Notes under the pieces: generated by a model | The model's input: only the letters and a program-made list of their open reading frames with translations | The model's database searches: none | What the model was told of the DNA's origin: nothing | Position numbers and translations under genes: made by a program | Part shown: one piece after another, positions 1 to 7,706 of the stretch | Position numbering within the stretch: the stretch's first letter is position 1 | Layout of the letters: each line of letters starts with the position of its first letter | DNA from: Thiomicrorhabdus cannonii | Lineage (GTDB): Bacteria; Pseudomonadota; Gammaproteobacteria; Thiomicrospirales; Thiomicrospiraceae | Reading direction: 5' to 3' | Length of the DNA stretch: 64,000 nt | NCBI RefSeq assembly: GCF_013391695.1 | Contig: NZ_JACBGH010000002.1 | Span: 1-64,000 of the forward strand

Positions 1-135
1 GATAGACTTGCCCCCAATAACGTATTTGACGACTGGGTATGCCGGTGAGTGTTGAGAGAGCGGTAGAATTTTCGCCCTGAAGATAGCGCTTTGCTATGGT
101 GACTTTTGTATTGCGACTGTATTTGGAAATGAAAA
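1..135. other. unassigned left edge
   Basis: No gene could be assigned here. One plus-strand frame is open from the window edge to a TGA at 46-48 and would give a 15-residue C-terminal tail, which is too short to identify. The rest of the stretch up to the hairpin at 136 holds no recognisable coding or RNA signal. Confidence 0.3.
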
Positions 136-167
136 ACCCCCAAAGTTGGTGTCCAACATTTGGGGGT
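131..167 (-). terminator. hairpin with U-run, probable terminator
   Basis: An inverted repeat, CCCCCAAA-TTGG against CCAA-TTTGGGGG, is followed on the minus strand by TTTTT. This has the form of an intrinsic terminator reading leftward. It lies downstream of the tRNA terminator, so it may be a second stop for tRNA read-through or belong to an unseen transcript. Confidence 0.55.
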
Positions 168-214
168 CACTTCACTTGTTGCGGTTTTTTTATAGCGATA
201 AAAAACACGCTTAA

Positions 215-234
215 AAAACTCAACAGGCCGGGTA
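215..234 (-). repeat. dispersed 20-bp repeat, copy 1
   Basis: The minus strand reads the full core TACCCGGCCTGTTGAGTTTT. This single copy lies just downstream of the tRNA terminator. Confidence 0.85.
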
Positions 235-265
235 TAAAAAGGAGAAATTAAAAACGGCAGGCAAT

Positions 266-299
266 AAAAAAGCCGTTAACGAAAATTCGTTAACGGCTT
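266..299 (-). terminator. terminator of the tRNA operon
   Basis: The perfect inverted repeat GCCGTTAACGAA / TTCGTTAACGGC is followed on the minus strand by TTTTTT, 11 bases past the last tRNA. It is a textbook intrinsic terminator for the minus-strand tRNA transcript. Confidence 0.9.
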
Positions 300-309
300 C
301 TTATTGTAA

Positions 310-386
310 TGGCGGAGCGGACGGGGCTCGAACCCGCGACCCCCTGCGTGACAGGCAGGTATTCTAACCAACTGAACTACCGCTCC
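310..386 (-). tRNA. tRNA-Asp (GTC), second copy in the transcript
   Basis: This 77-nt minus-strand tRNA pairs acceptor arm GGAGCGG with CCGCTCC. The anticodon loop CTGTCAC sits between CCTGC and GCAGG, giving anticodon GTC. The T-loop motif GGTTCGAGCCCC is present and the 3' CCA is encoded (tgg at 310-312). It is identical in sequence to the tRNA-Asp at 571-647 and is the last gene before the terminator. Confidence 0.97.
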
Positions 387-394
387 TAGTTGTA

Positions 395-470
395 TGGTGG
401 GTGGTACAGGGTTCGAACCTGTGACCCTCGCCTTGTAAGGGCGATGCTCTCCCAGCTGAGCTAACCACCC
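395..470 (-). tRNA. tRNA-Val (TAC), second copy in the transcript
   Basis: This 76-nt minus-strand tRNA has acceptor GGGTGGT paired with ACCACCC. The anticodon loop CTTACAA between TCGCC and GGCGA gives anticodon TAC. CCA is encoded at 395-397. It is identical to the tRNA-Val at 649-724 and is separated from the downstream tRNA-Asp by 8 bases. Confidence 0.97.
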
Positions 471-570
471 GGGCTTGCCAAATGTCTTACAATGCACTTG
501 GCTTGCGTATTACAGACTTGTCACATCATCTGCAATATCAAAGGTAACTTTCACTACCTTTTGAATTTAA

Positions 571-647
571 TGGCGGAGCGGACGGGGCTCGAACCCGCGA
601 CCCCCTGCGTGACAGGCAGGTATTCTAACCAACTGAACTACCGCTCC
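571..647 (-). tRNA. tRNA-Asp (GTC), first copy in the transcript
   Basis: The sequence and fold are the same as the tRNA-Asp at 310-386, with anticodon GTC and encoded CCA at 571-573. Only one base separates it from the upstream tRNA-Val. About 100 bases of unrelated spacer follow before the second Val-Asp pair. Confidence 0.97.
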
Positions 648-648
648 G

Positions 649-724
649 TGGTGGGTGGTACAGGGTTCGAACCTGTGACCCTCGCCTTGTAAGGGCGATG
701 CTCTCCCAGCTGAGCTAACCACCC
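649..724 (-). tRNA. tRNA-Val (TAC), first copy in the transcript
   Basis: This is the first gene of the minus-strand tRNA transcript. The cloverleaf has anticodon TAC and encoded CCA at 649-651. It is identical to the copy at 395-470. Confidence 0.97.
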
Positions 725-830
725 AATTAAGCACTAATTTCTGAATCGGATTAACTTCTTCAAATCTTCTGCAGGCCGCTTGCCTAGCGGCTTTGCTAGG
801 CTTCGCGTCTGCGCTTAATTGATGTGGCGT

Positions 831-858
831 ATTATAGGGGCTTGGGAGAAGTTGTCAA
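831..858 (-). promoter_or_regulatory. sigma70-type promoter of the tRNA operon
   Basis: The minus strand reads TTGACA (853-858), a 16-base spacer, then a perfect TATAAT (831-836). The roughly 100-base leader to the first tRNA contains alternative GC-rich hairpins (782-801), consistent with a processed stable-RNA precursor. Confidence 0.85.
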
Positions 859-896
859 TTAAATTTGTCGTTTTTTTTGCAAATTTTTGACAATTT

Positions 897-1169
897 TTAG
901 TTAACAGCGTCTTTTAGCGCTTTACCAGCAGTAAACTTAGGCACTTTTGCAGCAGGAATGTTCATCTCTGCGCCAGTTTGAGGGTTACGACCAGTACGTG
1001 CAGCACGCTCACCAACCTTGAAAGTACCAAAACCGATGATCGCAACAGAATCACCTTTACCCAACGCGCCAGTGATCGCCGCAACCGTTGCATCCAACGC
1101 ACGCGCAGCGTCCGCTTTAGTCAAACCAGCTTGTTCTGCAATTGCACTTACTAATTCAGATTTATTCAT
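897..1169 (-). CDS. hupB: DNA-binding protein HU-beta
   Basis: This 90-residue protein is a histone-like nucleoid protein that binds and bends DNA as a dimer. The family signature [21 protein letters not shown] is visible at about residues 46-66, with the proline-bearing arm tip (RNPQTG) and the usual family length. The minus-strand start is preceded by GGAGA. It is the last gene of tig-clpP-clpX-lon-hupB, a classic gammaproteobacterial order, but it has its own strong promoter at 1231-1260. I see no clear terminator after it, so some transcription may run into the tRNA promoter region. Confidence 0.97.
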   Translation of the reverse strand: MNKSELVSAIAEQAGLTKADAARALDATVAAITGALGKGDSVAIIGFGTFKVGERAARTGRNPQTGAEMNIPAAKVPKFTAGKALKDAVN

Positions 1170-1230
1170 TATTTAATCTCCATGAGTACCATTTTTTGTT
1201 TAATTCTAGCGCCATTCGACGGCTAGACCA

Positions 1231-1260
1231 TTTATAGCAACCCTTCGTCAAAGGTGTCAA
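1231..1260 (-). promoter_or_regulatory. hupB promoter
   Basis: The minus strand carries TTGACA (1255-1260), an 18-base spacer and TATAAA (1231-1236). It lies about 60 bases upstream of the hupB ATG and just after a weak U-rich hairpin at the end of lon, so hupB probably has independent expression. Confidence 0.8.
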
Positions 1261-1285
1261 GCAAAAAAACCGCTAAAATCCGTAC

Positions 1286-3703
1286 TTAGTGTCGATTAGC
1301 GTCAGTTTCACCGTCTTTTACCTCTTCAGCCCCTGAAAACACGGCGATTCCATCATTTTCTTTTATAGGGGTAGGCATTTGCTCTAATGCCACATTCAAC
1401 ACCTCATCCACCCATTTGACCGGGCGGATATCCAACTGTTCTTTAACCTCTTGAGGCACATCTGCCAGGTCACGCACGTTGTCAAACGGAATCAGTACCG
1501 TTTTGATGCCACCTCGCAGCGCGGCCAGCAATTTCTCTTTCAAACCGCCGATCGGCAACACCTCACCGCGCAGCGTGATTTCGCCCGTCATGGCCACATC
1601 CGCCCTAACCGGTGTTTTGGTCAGCACAGACGTGATCGCCGTACAAATGGCAATACCGGCACTCGGACCATCCTTCTTGATCGCCCCTTCCGGAAAGTGC
1701 AGATGCAAATCCAGATTTTCATAGAAATCATCGGCCAGTCCAAGCTCGGCAGAGCGACTGCGAATCACACTCATGGCGGTATCCACAGACTCTTTCATAA
1801 CGCTGCCAAGCTGCCCGGTACTGGAATGCTTGCCTTTGCCCGGCATCGCCGTCGCCTCAATCCGCAACAAATCGCCGCCCACACGCGTCCAAGCCAAGCC
1901 GGCAACCTGACCGATACGATTCTGCGCATCCGCCAGACCGATACGATAACGCGCCACGCCAAGATAACCTTCCAGCGTTTCAGGGGTAATGACAATTTTG
2001 CCTTGCGCCTCGCCCGTCACCAGCTTTTTGACCGCCTTGCGGCAAATCTTGGCCAGCTCACGAGCCAAATGGCGCACGCCGGCTTCTCGCGTGTAGGTCT
2101 GGATAATCGCCTTCAACGCCTCATCGGTGATTTCCAACTCATCCACTTTCAAACCGTGATCGCTCGCCGCCTTCGGCAGCAGGTGCTCACGCGCGATATT
2201 CAATTTTTCCGGCTCGGTGTATCCCGACAGTTCGATCACTTCCATACGGTCGAGCAAAGCCTCCGGAATATCCATCGAGTTGGAGGTGGCCACAAACAGC
2301 ACATCAGACAAGTCGTAATCGACTTCCAGGTAATGATCGTTAAAGGTGCTGTTTTGCTCGGGATCCAACACCTCCAGCAAAGCACTGGCGGGATCGCCGC
2401 GCATATCGCTGCTCATCTTGTCGATCTCATCCAGCAAGAAAAGCGGGTTACGCGTGCCGGCACTACTCATTTTTTGAATGATTTTACCCGGCAAGGCGCC
2501 AATATAGGTTTTACGGTGACCGCGGATTTCCGCTTCGTCACGCACGCCACCCAACGCCATACGCACGTATTTGCGGTTGGTTGCTTCGGCGATAGAACGC
2601 GCCAAAGAGGTTTTACCCACGCCCGGCGGTCCAACCAAACACAAAATAGGCCCTTTAATCTTGCGTACGCGCTTCTGTACCGCCAAAAACTCGACAATAC
2701 GCTCCTTGACCTTCTCAAGACCATAATGCTGGCTATCCAGCACCTGCTCTGCATGTTGCAGATCTTTGGAAACGCGCGAGCGTTTTTTCCACGGCACTGC
2801 CAGCAGCCATTCAAGATAGTTGCGAACAACGGTCGCTTCCGAAGACTGCGACGGCATCATTTTGAGTTTTTTCAATTCGGCTTTGGCTTTTGCAAGCGCT
2901 TCTTCGCTCATACCGGCCTGTTCAATTTTCTCAGCCAGCTGATCGTATTCGCTGACGACCCCTTCATCCCCACCGGCTAATTCGGTATGAATCGCCTTAA
3001 TCTTCTCGTTCAGATAGTACTCGCGCTGGGTTTTATCCATCTGCTTCTTGATGCGCGTCGTGATGCGTTTTTCGGACTCCAGCAGCTCACGTTCCGTTTC
3101 CACGATCGACAACATCTGTTCAAGGCGCTCATTGACCGCCGACAACTCCAGTAACGCCTGTTTATCGGCCACTTTCAGATTAACATTGGCCGAAACCAAA
3201 TCCACCAAACGGTCGGCTGACTCCTCTTTTTTGACGGAGGCAATCACCTCCGAAGGGATTTTCTTTTTGAGGTCGGCATATTGCACAAAACTTTCTTTTA
3301 AAGCGCGCAACAGAACAATGGTATCGGTCGGATTATCTTCCATCGAAACAAACTCGCTGATATCACCCAGCAACACATTCGTTTCATTATTCAAGCTCAG
3401 CAGATGGAAACGCTGCACCCCTTCCACCAACACTTTGACCGTACCGTCCGGCAACTTCAATAGCTGCAGAATATTGGCCATAGTACCTACAGAATAGAGG
3501 TCTTCCAATGTAGGGATATCCTGCTCAGCGCTTTTTTGGGTGACCAGGAAGATCTGTTTATCGCCTTCCATGGCCTCGTTCAATGCCTGTATGGACTTTT
3601 CGCGACCCACAAACAGTGGCATGACATTGCCGGGGAAAACCACTACATCCCTTAATGGCAGCACTAATACATTCATTTTCATTGTGACTTGGTCGAGTTC
3701 CAT
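1286..3703 (-). CDS. lon: ATP-dependent protease Lon
   Basis: This 805-residue cytoplasmic AAA+ serine protease degrades misfolded and regulatory proteins. The order of domains is an N-terminal substrate-binding LON domain (about 10-200), a coiled-coil linker, an AAA+ module with Walker [10 protein letters not shown] near residue 360, and the C-terminal peptidase with the catalytic serine in KKDGPSAG near 675. The later lysine lies in [10 protein letters not shown]. Length is normal for bacterial LonA. The ATG start is supported by AAAGGA upstream. An intrinsic terminator separates it from clpX, leaving under 40 bases for a promoter, so transcription may depend partly on read-through. Confidence 0.98.
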   Translation of the reverse strand: MELDQVTMKMNVLVLPLRDVVVFPGNVMPLFVGREKSIQALNEAMEGDKQIFLVTQKSAEQDIPTLEDLYSVGTMANILQLLKLPDGTVKVLVEGVQRFHLLSLNNETNVLLGDISEFVSMEDNPTDTIVLLRALKESFVQYADLKKKIPSEVIASVKKEESADRLVDLVSANVNLKVADKQALLELSAVNERLEQMLSIVETERELLESEKRITTRIKKQMDKTQREYYLNEKIKAIHTELAGGDEGVVSEYDQLAEKIEQAGMSEEALAKAKAELKKLKMMPSQSSEATVVRNYLEWLLAVPWKKRSRVSKDLQHAEQVLDSQHYGLEKVKERIVEFLAVQKRVRKIKGPILCLVGPPGVGKTSLARSIAEATNRKYVRMALGGVRDEAEIRGHRKTYIGALPGKIIQKMSSAGTRNPLFLLDEIDKMSSDMRGDPASALLEVLDPEQNSTFNDHYLEVDYDLSDVLFVATSNSMDIPEALLDRMEVIELSGYTEPEKLNIAREHLLPKAASDHGLKVDELEITDEALKAIIQTYTREAGVRHLARELAKICRKAVKKLVTGEAQGKIVITPETLEGYLGVARYRIGLADAQNRIGQVAGLAWTRVGGDLLRIEATAMPGKGKHSSTGQLGSVMKESVDTAMSVIRSRSAELGLADDFYENLDLHLHFPEGAIKKDGPSAGIAICTAITSVLTKTPVRADVAMTGEITLRGEVLPIGGLKEKLLAALRGGIKTVLIPFDNVRDLADVPQEVKEQLDIRPVKWVDEVLNVALEQMPTPIKENDGIAVFSGAEEVKDGETDANRH

Positions 3704-3732
3704 ATTTTTCCTTTCTTTATGGCGGTAAGCGC

Positions 3733-3758
3733 AAAAAAATACCCAGCAAGGCTGGGTA
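3733..3758 (-). terminator. terminator between clpX and lon
   Basis: The stem TACCCAGC / GCTGGGTA with an AAG loop is followed on the minus strand by TTTTTTT. It is a strong intrinsic terminator just downstream of clpX. Confidence 0.85.
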
Positions 3759-3788
3759 CTTTAGAGATAACCTTTACTTCAATCGAGT

Positions 3789-5048
3789 TTACTCGCTGGA
3801 AGCTTTCTTCGGTTCATCTTCTTGATACACCATCATCGGCGGCTTTTTACCTTGTACTACGGCTTTATTAATAACGACTTTCTCAATATTTTTCAAGCTG
3901 GGGAGGTCATACATTGTATCCAGCAAAAGCTGTTCCATAATCGAGCGTAGACCACGCGCGCCTGTTTTGCGCTCAATGGCCATATGGGCCACTTCGATCA
4001 AAGCGTCTTTGCGGAACTGCAACTCAGCCCCTTCCAACTCAAACATTTTCTGGAACTGTTTCACCAGAGCGTTTTTCGGCTCGGTCAGGATTTTAACCAG
4101 GGCCTCTTCATCCAACTCTTCCAGTACGGAAATCATCGGCAAACGCCCGACAAACTCCGGAATCAAGCCGAATTTGATCAAATCTTCCGGTTCGATACTG
4201 CGGAATTTTTCAGATAATGTTCGCTTCTTATCCGCCGACTTCACCTCGGCAGAGAAGCCTATCCCCAAGTTCGTTTCCGTGCGCTGATCAATGATCTTGT
4301 CCAAGCCCTCGAAGGCGCCGCCGACGATAAACAGAATCTTTGAGGTATCGACCTGAATCATGTCCTGATTAGGGTGCTTACGCCCGCCTTGCGGCGGCAC
4401 GGAAGCGATGGTTCCCTCGATCAGTTTCAACAAGGCCTGCTGCACCCCTTCACCGGAAACATCTCGTGTAATCGACGGGTTCTCGGACTTGCGCGTAATC
4501 TTATCGATCTCATCGATATAGATAATGCCGCGCTCCGCTTTTTCAGGATCGTTATCACAACGCTGCAACAGCTTCAGAATGATGCTCTCGACATCCTCAC
4601 CCACATAACCGGCTTCGGTCAGGGTGGTGGCGTCGGCAATCGCAAAAGGCACATCCAGCAGGCGCGCCAAGGTCTGTGCCAGCAGCGTCTTACCCGAACC
4701 CGTTGGGCCAATCAGCAAAATATTACTTTTGGTGAGCTCAACATCGTCTTTCTTGTGTGAATTTTGCAGACGCTTGTAATGGTTATAAACCGCCACCGCC
4801 AGAACTTTTTTCGCCTGATGCTGGCCAATGACATAGTCGTCCAGAATCTTGCTGATCTCGTGCGGGGTTGGCAGGTTTTCCAGCTCAAAAGTCGACAAAG
4901 CTTCCGCACCAAACTCTTCCTGCAGAATATCATTGCAAAGTTCCACACACTCGTCACAAATATACACGGATGGACCTGCAATGAGCTTGCGTACTTCATC
5001 CTGTCCTTTGCCGCAGAACGAGCAGTAAAGTGTCTTATCATGACTCAT
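3789..5048 (-). CDS. clpX: ATP-dependent Clp protease ATP-binding subunit ClpX
   Basis: This 419-residue AAA+ unfoldase delivers substrates to ClpP. The N-terminal zinc-binding domain has cysteines at 9, 12, 31 and 34 (YCSFCGK, YICDEC). Walker A GPTGSGKT lies near residue 115, Walker [11 protein letters not shown] near 180, and the ClpP-contacting loop carries the IGF motif (LGIGFS) near 265. Length matches the family. It lies 10 bases downstream of clpP on the same strand, so the two are surely co-transcribed, and a terminator follows it. Confidence 0.98.
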   Translation of the reverse strand: MSHDKTLYCSFCGKGQDEVRKLIAGPSVYICDECVELCNDILQEEFGAEALSTFELENLPTPHEISKILDDYVIGQHQAKKVLAVAVYNHYKRLQNSHKKDDVELTKSNILLIGPTGSGKTLLAQTLARLLDVPFAIADATTLTEAGYVGEDVESIILKLLQRCDNDPEKAERGIIYIDEIDKITRKSENPSITRDVSGEGVQQALLKLIEGTIASVPPQGGRKHPNQDMIQVDTSKILFIVGGAFEGLDKIIDQRTETNLGIGFSAEVKSADKKRTLSEKFRSIEPEDLIKFGLIPEFVGRLPMISVLEELDEEALVKILTEPKNALVKQFQKMFELEGAELQFRKDALIEVAHMAIERKTGARGLRSIMEQLLLDTMYDLPSLKNIEKVVINKAVVQGKKPPMMVYQEDEPKKASSE

Positions 5049-5058
5049 TATTCTTACC

Positions 5059-5661
5059 TTATCGTTTTGTCAGTACTTTATCGACCAAACCGTAATCACA
5101 GGCTTGTTGGGCACTCATGAAATTATCACGATCCGTATCGCGCTCGATTGTCGCCAGATCCTGCCCGGTATGCTCGGCCAAAGCGCGGTTCAAATTATCT
5201 CTGATTTTCAGGATTTCCTGAGCGTGGATCTGAATATCGCTCGCCTGCCCCTGAAAGCCGCCTAATGGCTGGTGAATCATCACGCGTGAATTAGGCAGCG
5301 CAAAGCGCTTGCCCTTGGCACCGGCAGACAACAGGAAAGACCCCATGCTCGCCGCCTGGCCGATGCACATGGTGCTCACATCCGGCTTAATGAAATTCAT
5401 GGTATCGTAAATCGCCATGCCGGCCGTGACGCTGCCGCCTGGAGAGTTGATATAAAGATGAATATCCTTATCCGGGTTTTCAGACTCCAGAAACAGCATT
5501 TGCGCCACAATCAAATTGGCCATGTGATCTTCAACTTGTCCAACCATAAAAATCACACGCTCTTTCAATAAACGGGAATAAATATCATAGGAACGTTCAC
5601 CACGACTGGTCTGTTCAATAACCATCGGCACAAGTGCGTTTTGAATCAAATTGCTGTCCAT
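5059..5661 (-). CDS. clpP: ATP-dependent Clp protease proteolytic subunit ClpP
   Basis: This 200-residue serine peptidase forms the tetradecameric barrel of ClpXP. The catalytic triad is visible as Ser105 ([11 protein letters not shown]), His130 (MIHQPLGG) and Asp179 (TDRDNFM). The short N-terminal region before [15 protein letters not shown] may be a processed propeptide, as in E. coli. It lies immediately upstream of clpX and is separated from tig by a strong terminator, which implies its own promoter in 5662-5735. Confidence 0.98.
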   Translation of the reverse strand: MDSNLIQNALVPMVIEQTSRGERSYDIYSRLLKERVIFMVGQVEDHMANLIVAQMLFLESENPDKDIHLYINSPGGSVTAGMAIYDTMNFIKPDVSTMCIGQAASMGSFLLSAGAKGKRFALPNSRVMIHQPLGGFQGQASDIQIHAQEILKIRDNLNRALAEHTGQDLATIERDTDRDNFMSAQQACDYGLVDKVLTKR

Positions 5662-5708
5662 TCTGACCTTACTTCCTCATTTATTTTGAATTATCACGTA
5701 TTTTTATA

Positions 5709-5721
5709 GGCTATCTTAGCC
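5709..5721. promoter_or_regulatory. palindrome in the clpP promoter region
   Basis: GGCTA-TCT-TAGCC lies upstream of clpP, between a TTGTAA and a TATAAA on the minus strand that are 15 bases apart. It could be an operator or a coincidental dyad. No known heat-shock element was recognised, so this is tentative. Confidence 0.3.
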
Positions 5722-5732
5722 TGTTACAAGGC

Positions 5733-5785
5733 AAAAAAAAACTTAACCCCAAGACAAATTCTGCATTTCCCTTGGTAGGTTAAGT
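5733..5785 (-). terminator. terminator of tig
   Basis: An interrupted stem AACTTAACC-CCAAG / CTTGG-GGTTAAGTT is followed on the minus strand by nine T residues. It separates tig from clpP. Confidence 0.8.
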
Positions 5786-5844
5786 TTTTAGAAGTTTTGC
5801 GCGCACAACATTGCGCGCAAAAACAAGATGTTATCTTGTCGGGA

Positions 5845-7164
5845 TTAAGCGAAAGCGCCGATTACTTCATCAAAAGATTTTTTGACTTCAGAAACCTTGG
5901 CTTCAGACATAATCTTTTCAGCCACTTTGTTTTCTACCAGAATCGCACGGATTTCGTTCAATGCCTGTGGGTTCTTCTGGTACCAGTCGATCACTTCAGC
6001 AGGCTCTTCATAAGATGCAGCTTGTTCAGCGATGTAAGCATTCACTTCGTCATCAGTCGCTTCGATTTTGTTGGCACGGATGATATCACCCATGACCAAA
6101 CCAAGCTTCACACGCTTTTTGGCATCGTCTTCGTACTGCTCAGCCGTGATGTTGACATCAGACGCTTTAACACCTTGACGCTGCATGTTCTGAACCATAT
6201 TGTTCATCAACTGCTGCGCTTCTTGCTCAACCAACGATTTTGGCAATTGAACATCCACGATCTCGTTCAATGCATTCAACACCGCTGTACGGTTTTTGCT
6301 TTGTACGGCACGCGCCAGCTCTTTTTCCATGTTTTCTTTGATTTCCGCACGCAACGCTTCTTCCGTACCGGCTTCGATACCGAAAGACTTCACGAACTCT
6401 TCGTCGATTTCTGGCAACTCTTTAGTTTGGATCGAGTGAACCGTGATATCAAAGGTCGCAGTTTTACCTTTCAGGCTTTCTGCATGGTAGTTTTCAGGGA
6501 AGGTGACTTCGATTGTCTTCTCTTCGCCTTTTTTCATGCCTTCGATACCGTCTTCAAAACCTGGAATCATGCGGCCGCTACCCAACTCAAGCGGTACGTT
6601 CTCGGCTGAACCGCCTTCAAACGCTTCACCGTCAAGCTTACCAACGAAATCGATAATGACCTGCTCACCTTTTTTGGCTTTTTTCGCCGCGCTCTTGGAA
6701 GGTTTCCAAGCCATGCGCTGCTCACGCAGACGCGTGATCATTTTCTCGACATCTTCATCAGTGACTTCTGCCGCCACTTTTTCAACCGTTACGCCAGAAA
6801 ATTCCGGAACCGTGATTTCTGGGTAAGTTTCGAAACGCGCTGTGAACGTGATTTGACCGTCTTTATCTTCCAACTCGTCAAACATCGGGTAACCGGCTAC
6901 ATTCAATGACTCTTGCATGACCGCGTCATAGAATTTGCGCTGGATGTTTTCACCCATCACTTCCTGCTTAACTTGTTCGCCATGACGTTTTTTAACAACA
7001 TTCAATGGCACTTTGCCAGGACGAAAACCATCCATTCTGACATTGCGACGGATTTCGTTCAAACGCTTCTCGATTTGACCGTTTAATTCATCAGATGGGA
7101 ATGTGACAGTAATTTTATGCTCAAGACCTTGTTCTGGCTTTTGTACAGTTACTTGCATGTTCAT
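5845..7164 (-). CDS. tig: trigger factor, ribosome-associated chaperone
   Basis: This 439-residue chaperone and peptidyl-prolyl isomerase binds at the ribosomal exit tunnel. The N-terminal ribosome-binding domain shows the signature GFRPGKVPLNVVKKRHG near residue 47. The central FKBP-like domain (about 165-245) contains GEQVIIDFVGKLDG and MIPGFEDGIEGM. The C-terminal helical substrate cradle follows. Length is usual. The start could be the ATG at 7164 or the one two codons downstream at 7158, which has slightly better spacing from the GAGA upstream. It is the first gene of the proteostasis cluster and has its own terminator. Confidence 0.97.
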   Translation of the reverse strand: MNMQVTVQKPEQGLEHKITVTFPSDELNGQIEKRLNEIRRNVRMDGFRPGKVPLNVVKKRHGEQVKQEVMGENIQRKFYDAVMQESLNVAGYPMFDELEDKDGQITFTARFETYPEITVPEFSGVTVEKVAAEVTDEDVEKMITRLREQRMAWKPSKSAAKKAKKGEQVIIDFVGKLDGEAFEGGSAENVPLELGSGRMIPGFEDGIEGMKKGEEKTIEVTFPENYHAESLKGKTATFDITVHSIQTKELPEIDEEFVKSFGIEAGTEEALRAEIKENMEKELARAVQSKNRTAVLNALNEIVDVQLPKSLVEQEAQQLMNNMVQNMQRQGVKASDVNITAEQYEDDAKKRVKLGLVMGDIIRANKIEATDDEVNAYIAEQAASYEEPAEVIDWYQKNPQALNEIRAILVENKVAEKIMSEAKVSEVKKSFDEVIGAFA

Positions 7165-7300
7165 TTCTCAAAGTTGGTTAAATTGGACGCTATCATGCGC
7201 TCGCACACAGTAGCTATAAATAAGGCACAAAATTATACTTTTTTATTGATTTAAATTAAAGAAAAACCAAGAAAAACAATCAAAGCCTTCCGGATTTCGC

Positions 7301-7328
7301 TTGTTCAAATCGCAGAAAATGCTAAAAT
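7301..7328 (+). promoter_or_regulatory. candidate promoter of the DUF2892 gene
   Basis: TTGTTC, a 16-base spacer and TAAAAT lie in an AT-rich intergenic region about 80 bases upstream of the ATG at 7411. The match is reasonable but unproven. Confidence 0.5.
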
Positions 7329-7410
7329 ATTCAAAAAATTTATGCATGGATAAGGGGCTATTCTCACCCTACGAGACAGCACCGACCAAATCAATCAAAA
7401 GGAACTCAAC

Positions 7411-7623
7411 ATGAAAACGCTGACAATCGAAAAAATCATTCTTCTTGTAGCCGGCACCATGGTATTGCTAAGCACCGTTCTGGCAGTTTACCACTCGCCA
7501 AATTGGCTTTACCTGACCGGTTTCGTCGGCGCCAACCTGCTGTTCGCTGGCTTCACCGGCTTCTGTCCAATGGTTAAAATCCTGCGCAAGTTCGGCTTCA
7601 AGCACGGCCTGGCTTTCAAATAA
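7411..7623 (+). CDS. DUF2892 (YgaP-type transmembrane) small inner-membrane protein
   Basis: This 70-residue protein consists of two closely spaced hydrophobic helices (about 9-27 and 32-47) and a basic tail. The segment NLLFAGFTGFCPMVKILRKFGF matches the family, whose conserved FTGFCP element is shared with the membrane domain of the rhodanese YgaP. Members often occur in sulfur-metabolising bacteria, sometimes fused to rhodanese. Here it stands alone, with its own promoter candidate and a terminator. AAAGGA precedes the ATG. The function is unknown; a role linked to reactive sulfur is only suggested by the family. Confidence 0.85.
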   Translation: MKTLTIEKIILLVAGTMVLLSTVLAVYHSPNWLYLTGFVGANLLFAGFTGFCPMVKILRKFGFKHGLAFK

Positions 7624-7646
7624 GAAACCAGCAAAGCGCATCCAAT

Positions 7647-7673
7647 AAAAAGGCCTGATAATCAGGCCTTTTT
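7647..7673. terminator. bidirectional terminator
   Basis: The stem AAAAAGGCCTGAT / ATCAGGCCTTTTT is perfect, with a one-base centre, and ends in T-rich sequence. It lies between the converging DUF2892 gene and yheS and can serve both. Confidence 0.85.
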
Positions 7674-7706
7674 ATTTTTTAGAACAATCAGAGCATTACT
7701 AAACCA

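Noticed and set aside
276-497. Open frames across the tRNA genes
   Set aside because: They are translations of tRNA sequence.
2911-2930. TACCGGCCTGTTCAATTTT inside lon resembles the dispersed repeat
   Set aside because: It lacks one C, and the Lon protein is colinear with E. coli Lon across the stretch ([11 protein letters not shown]), so chance codon use explains it.
1451-2980. 509-codon open frame antisense to lon, and other long antisense frames (16897-15434, 18526-17030, 56357-54636)
   Set aside because: These are shadows of highly expressed genes in the opposite strand, with His/Arg/Gln-rich translations and no family resemblance.
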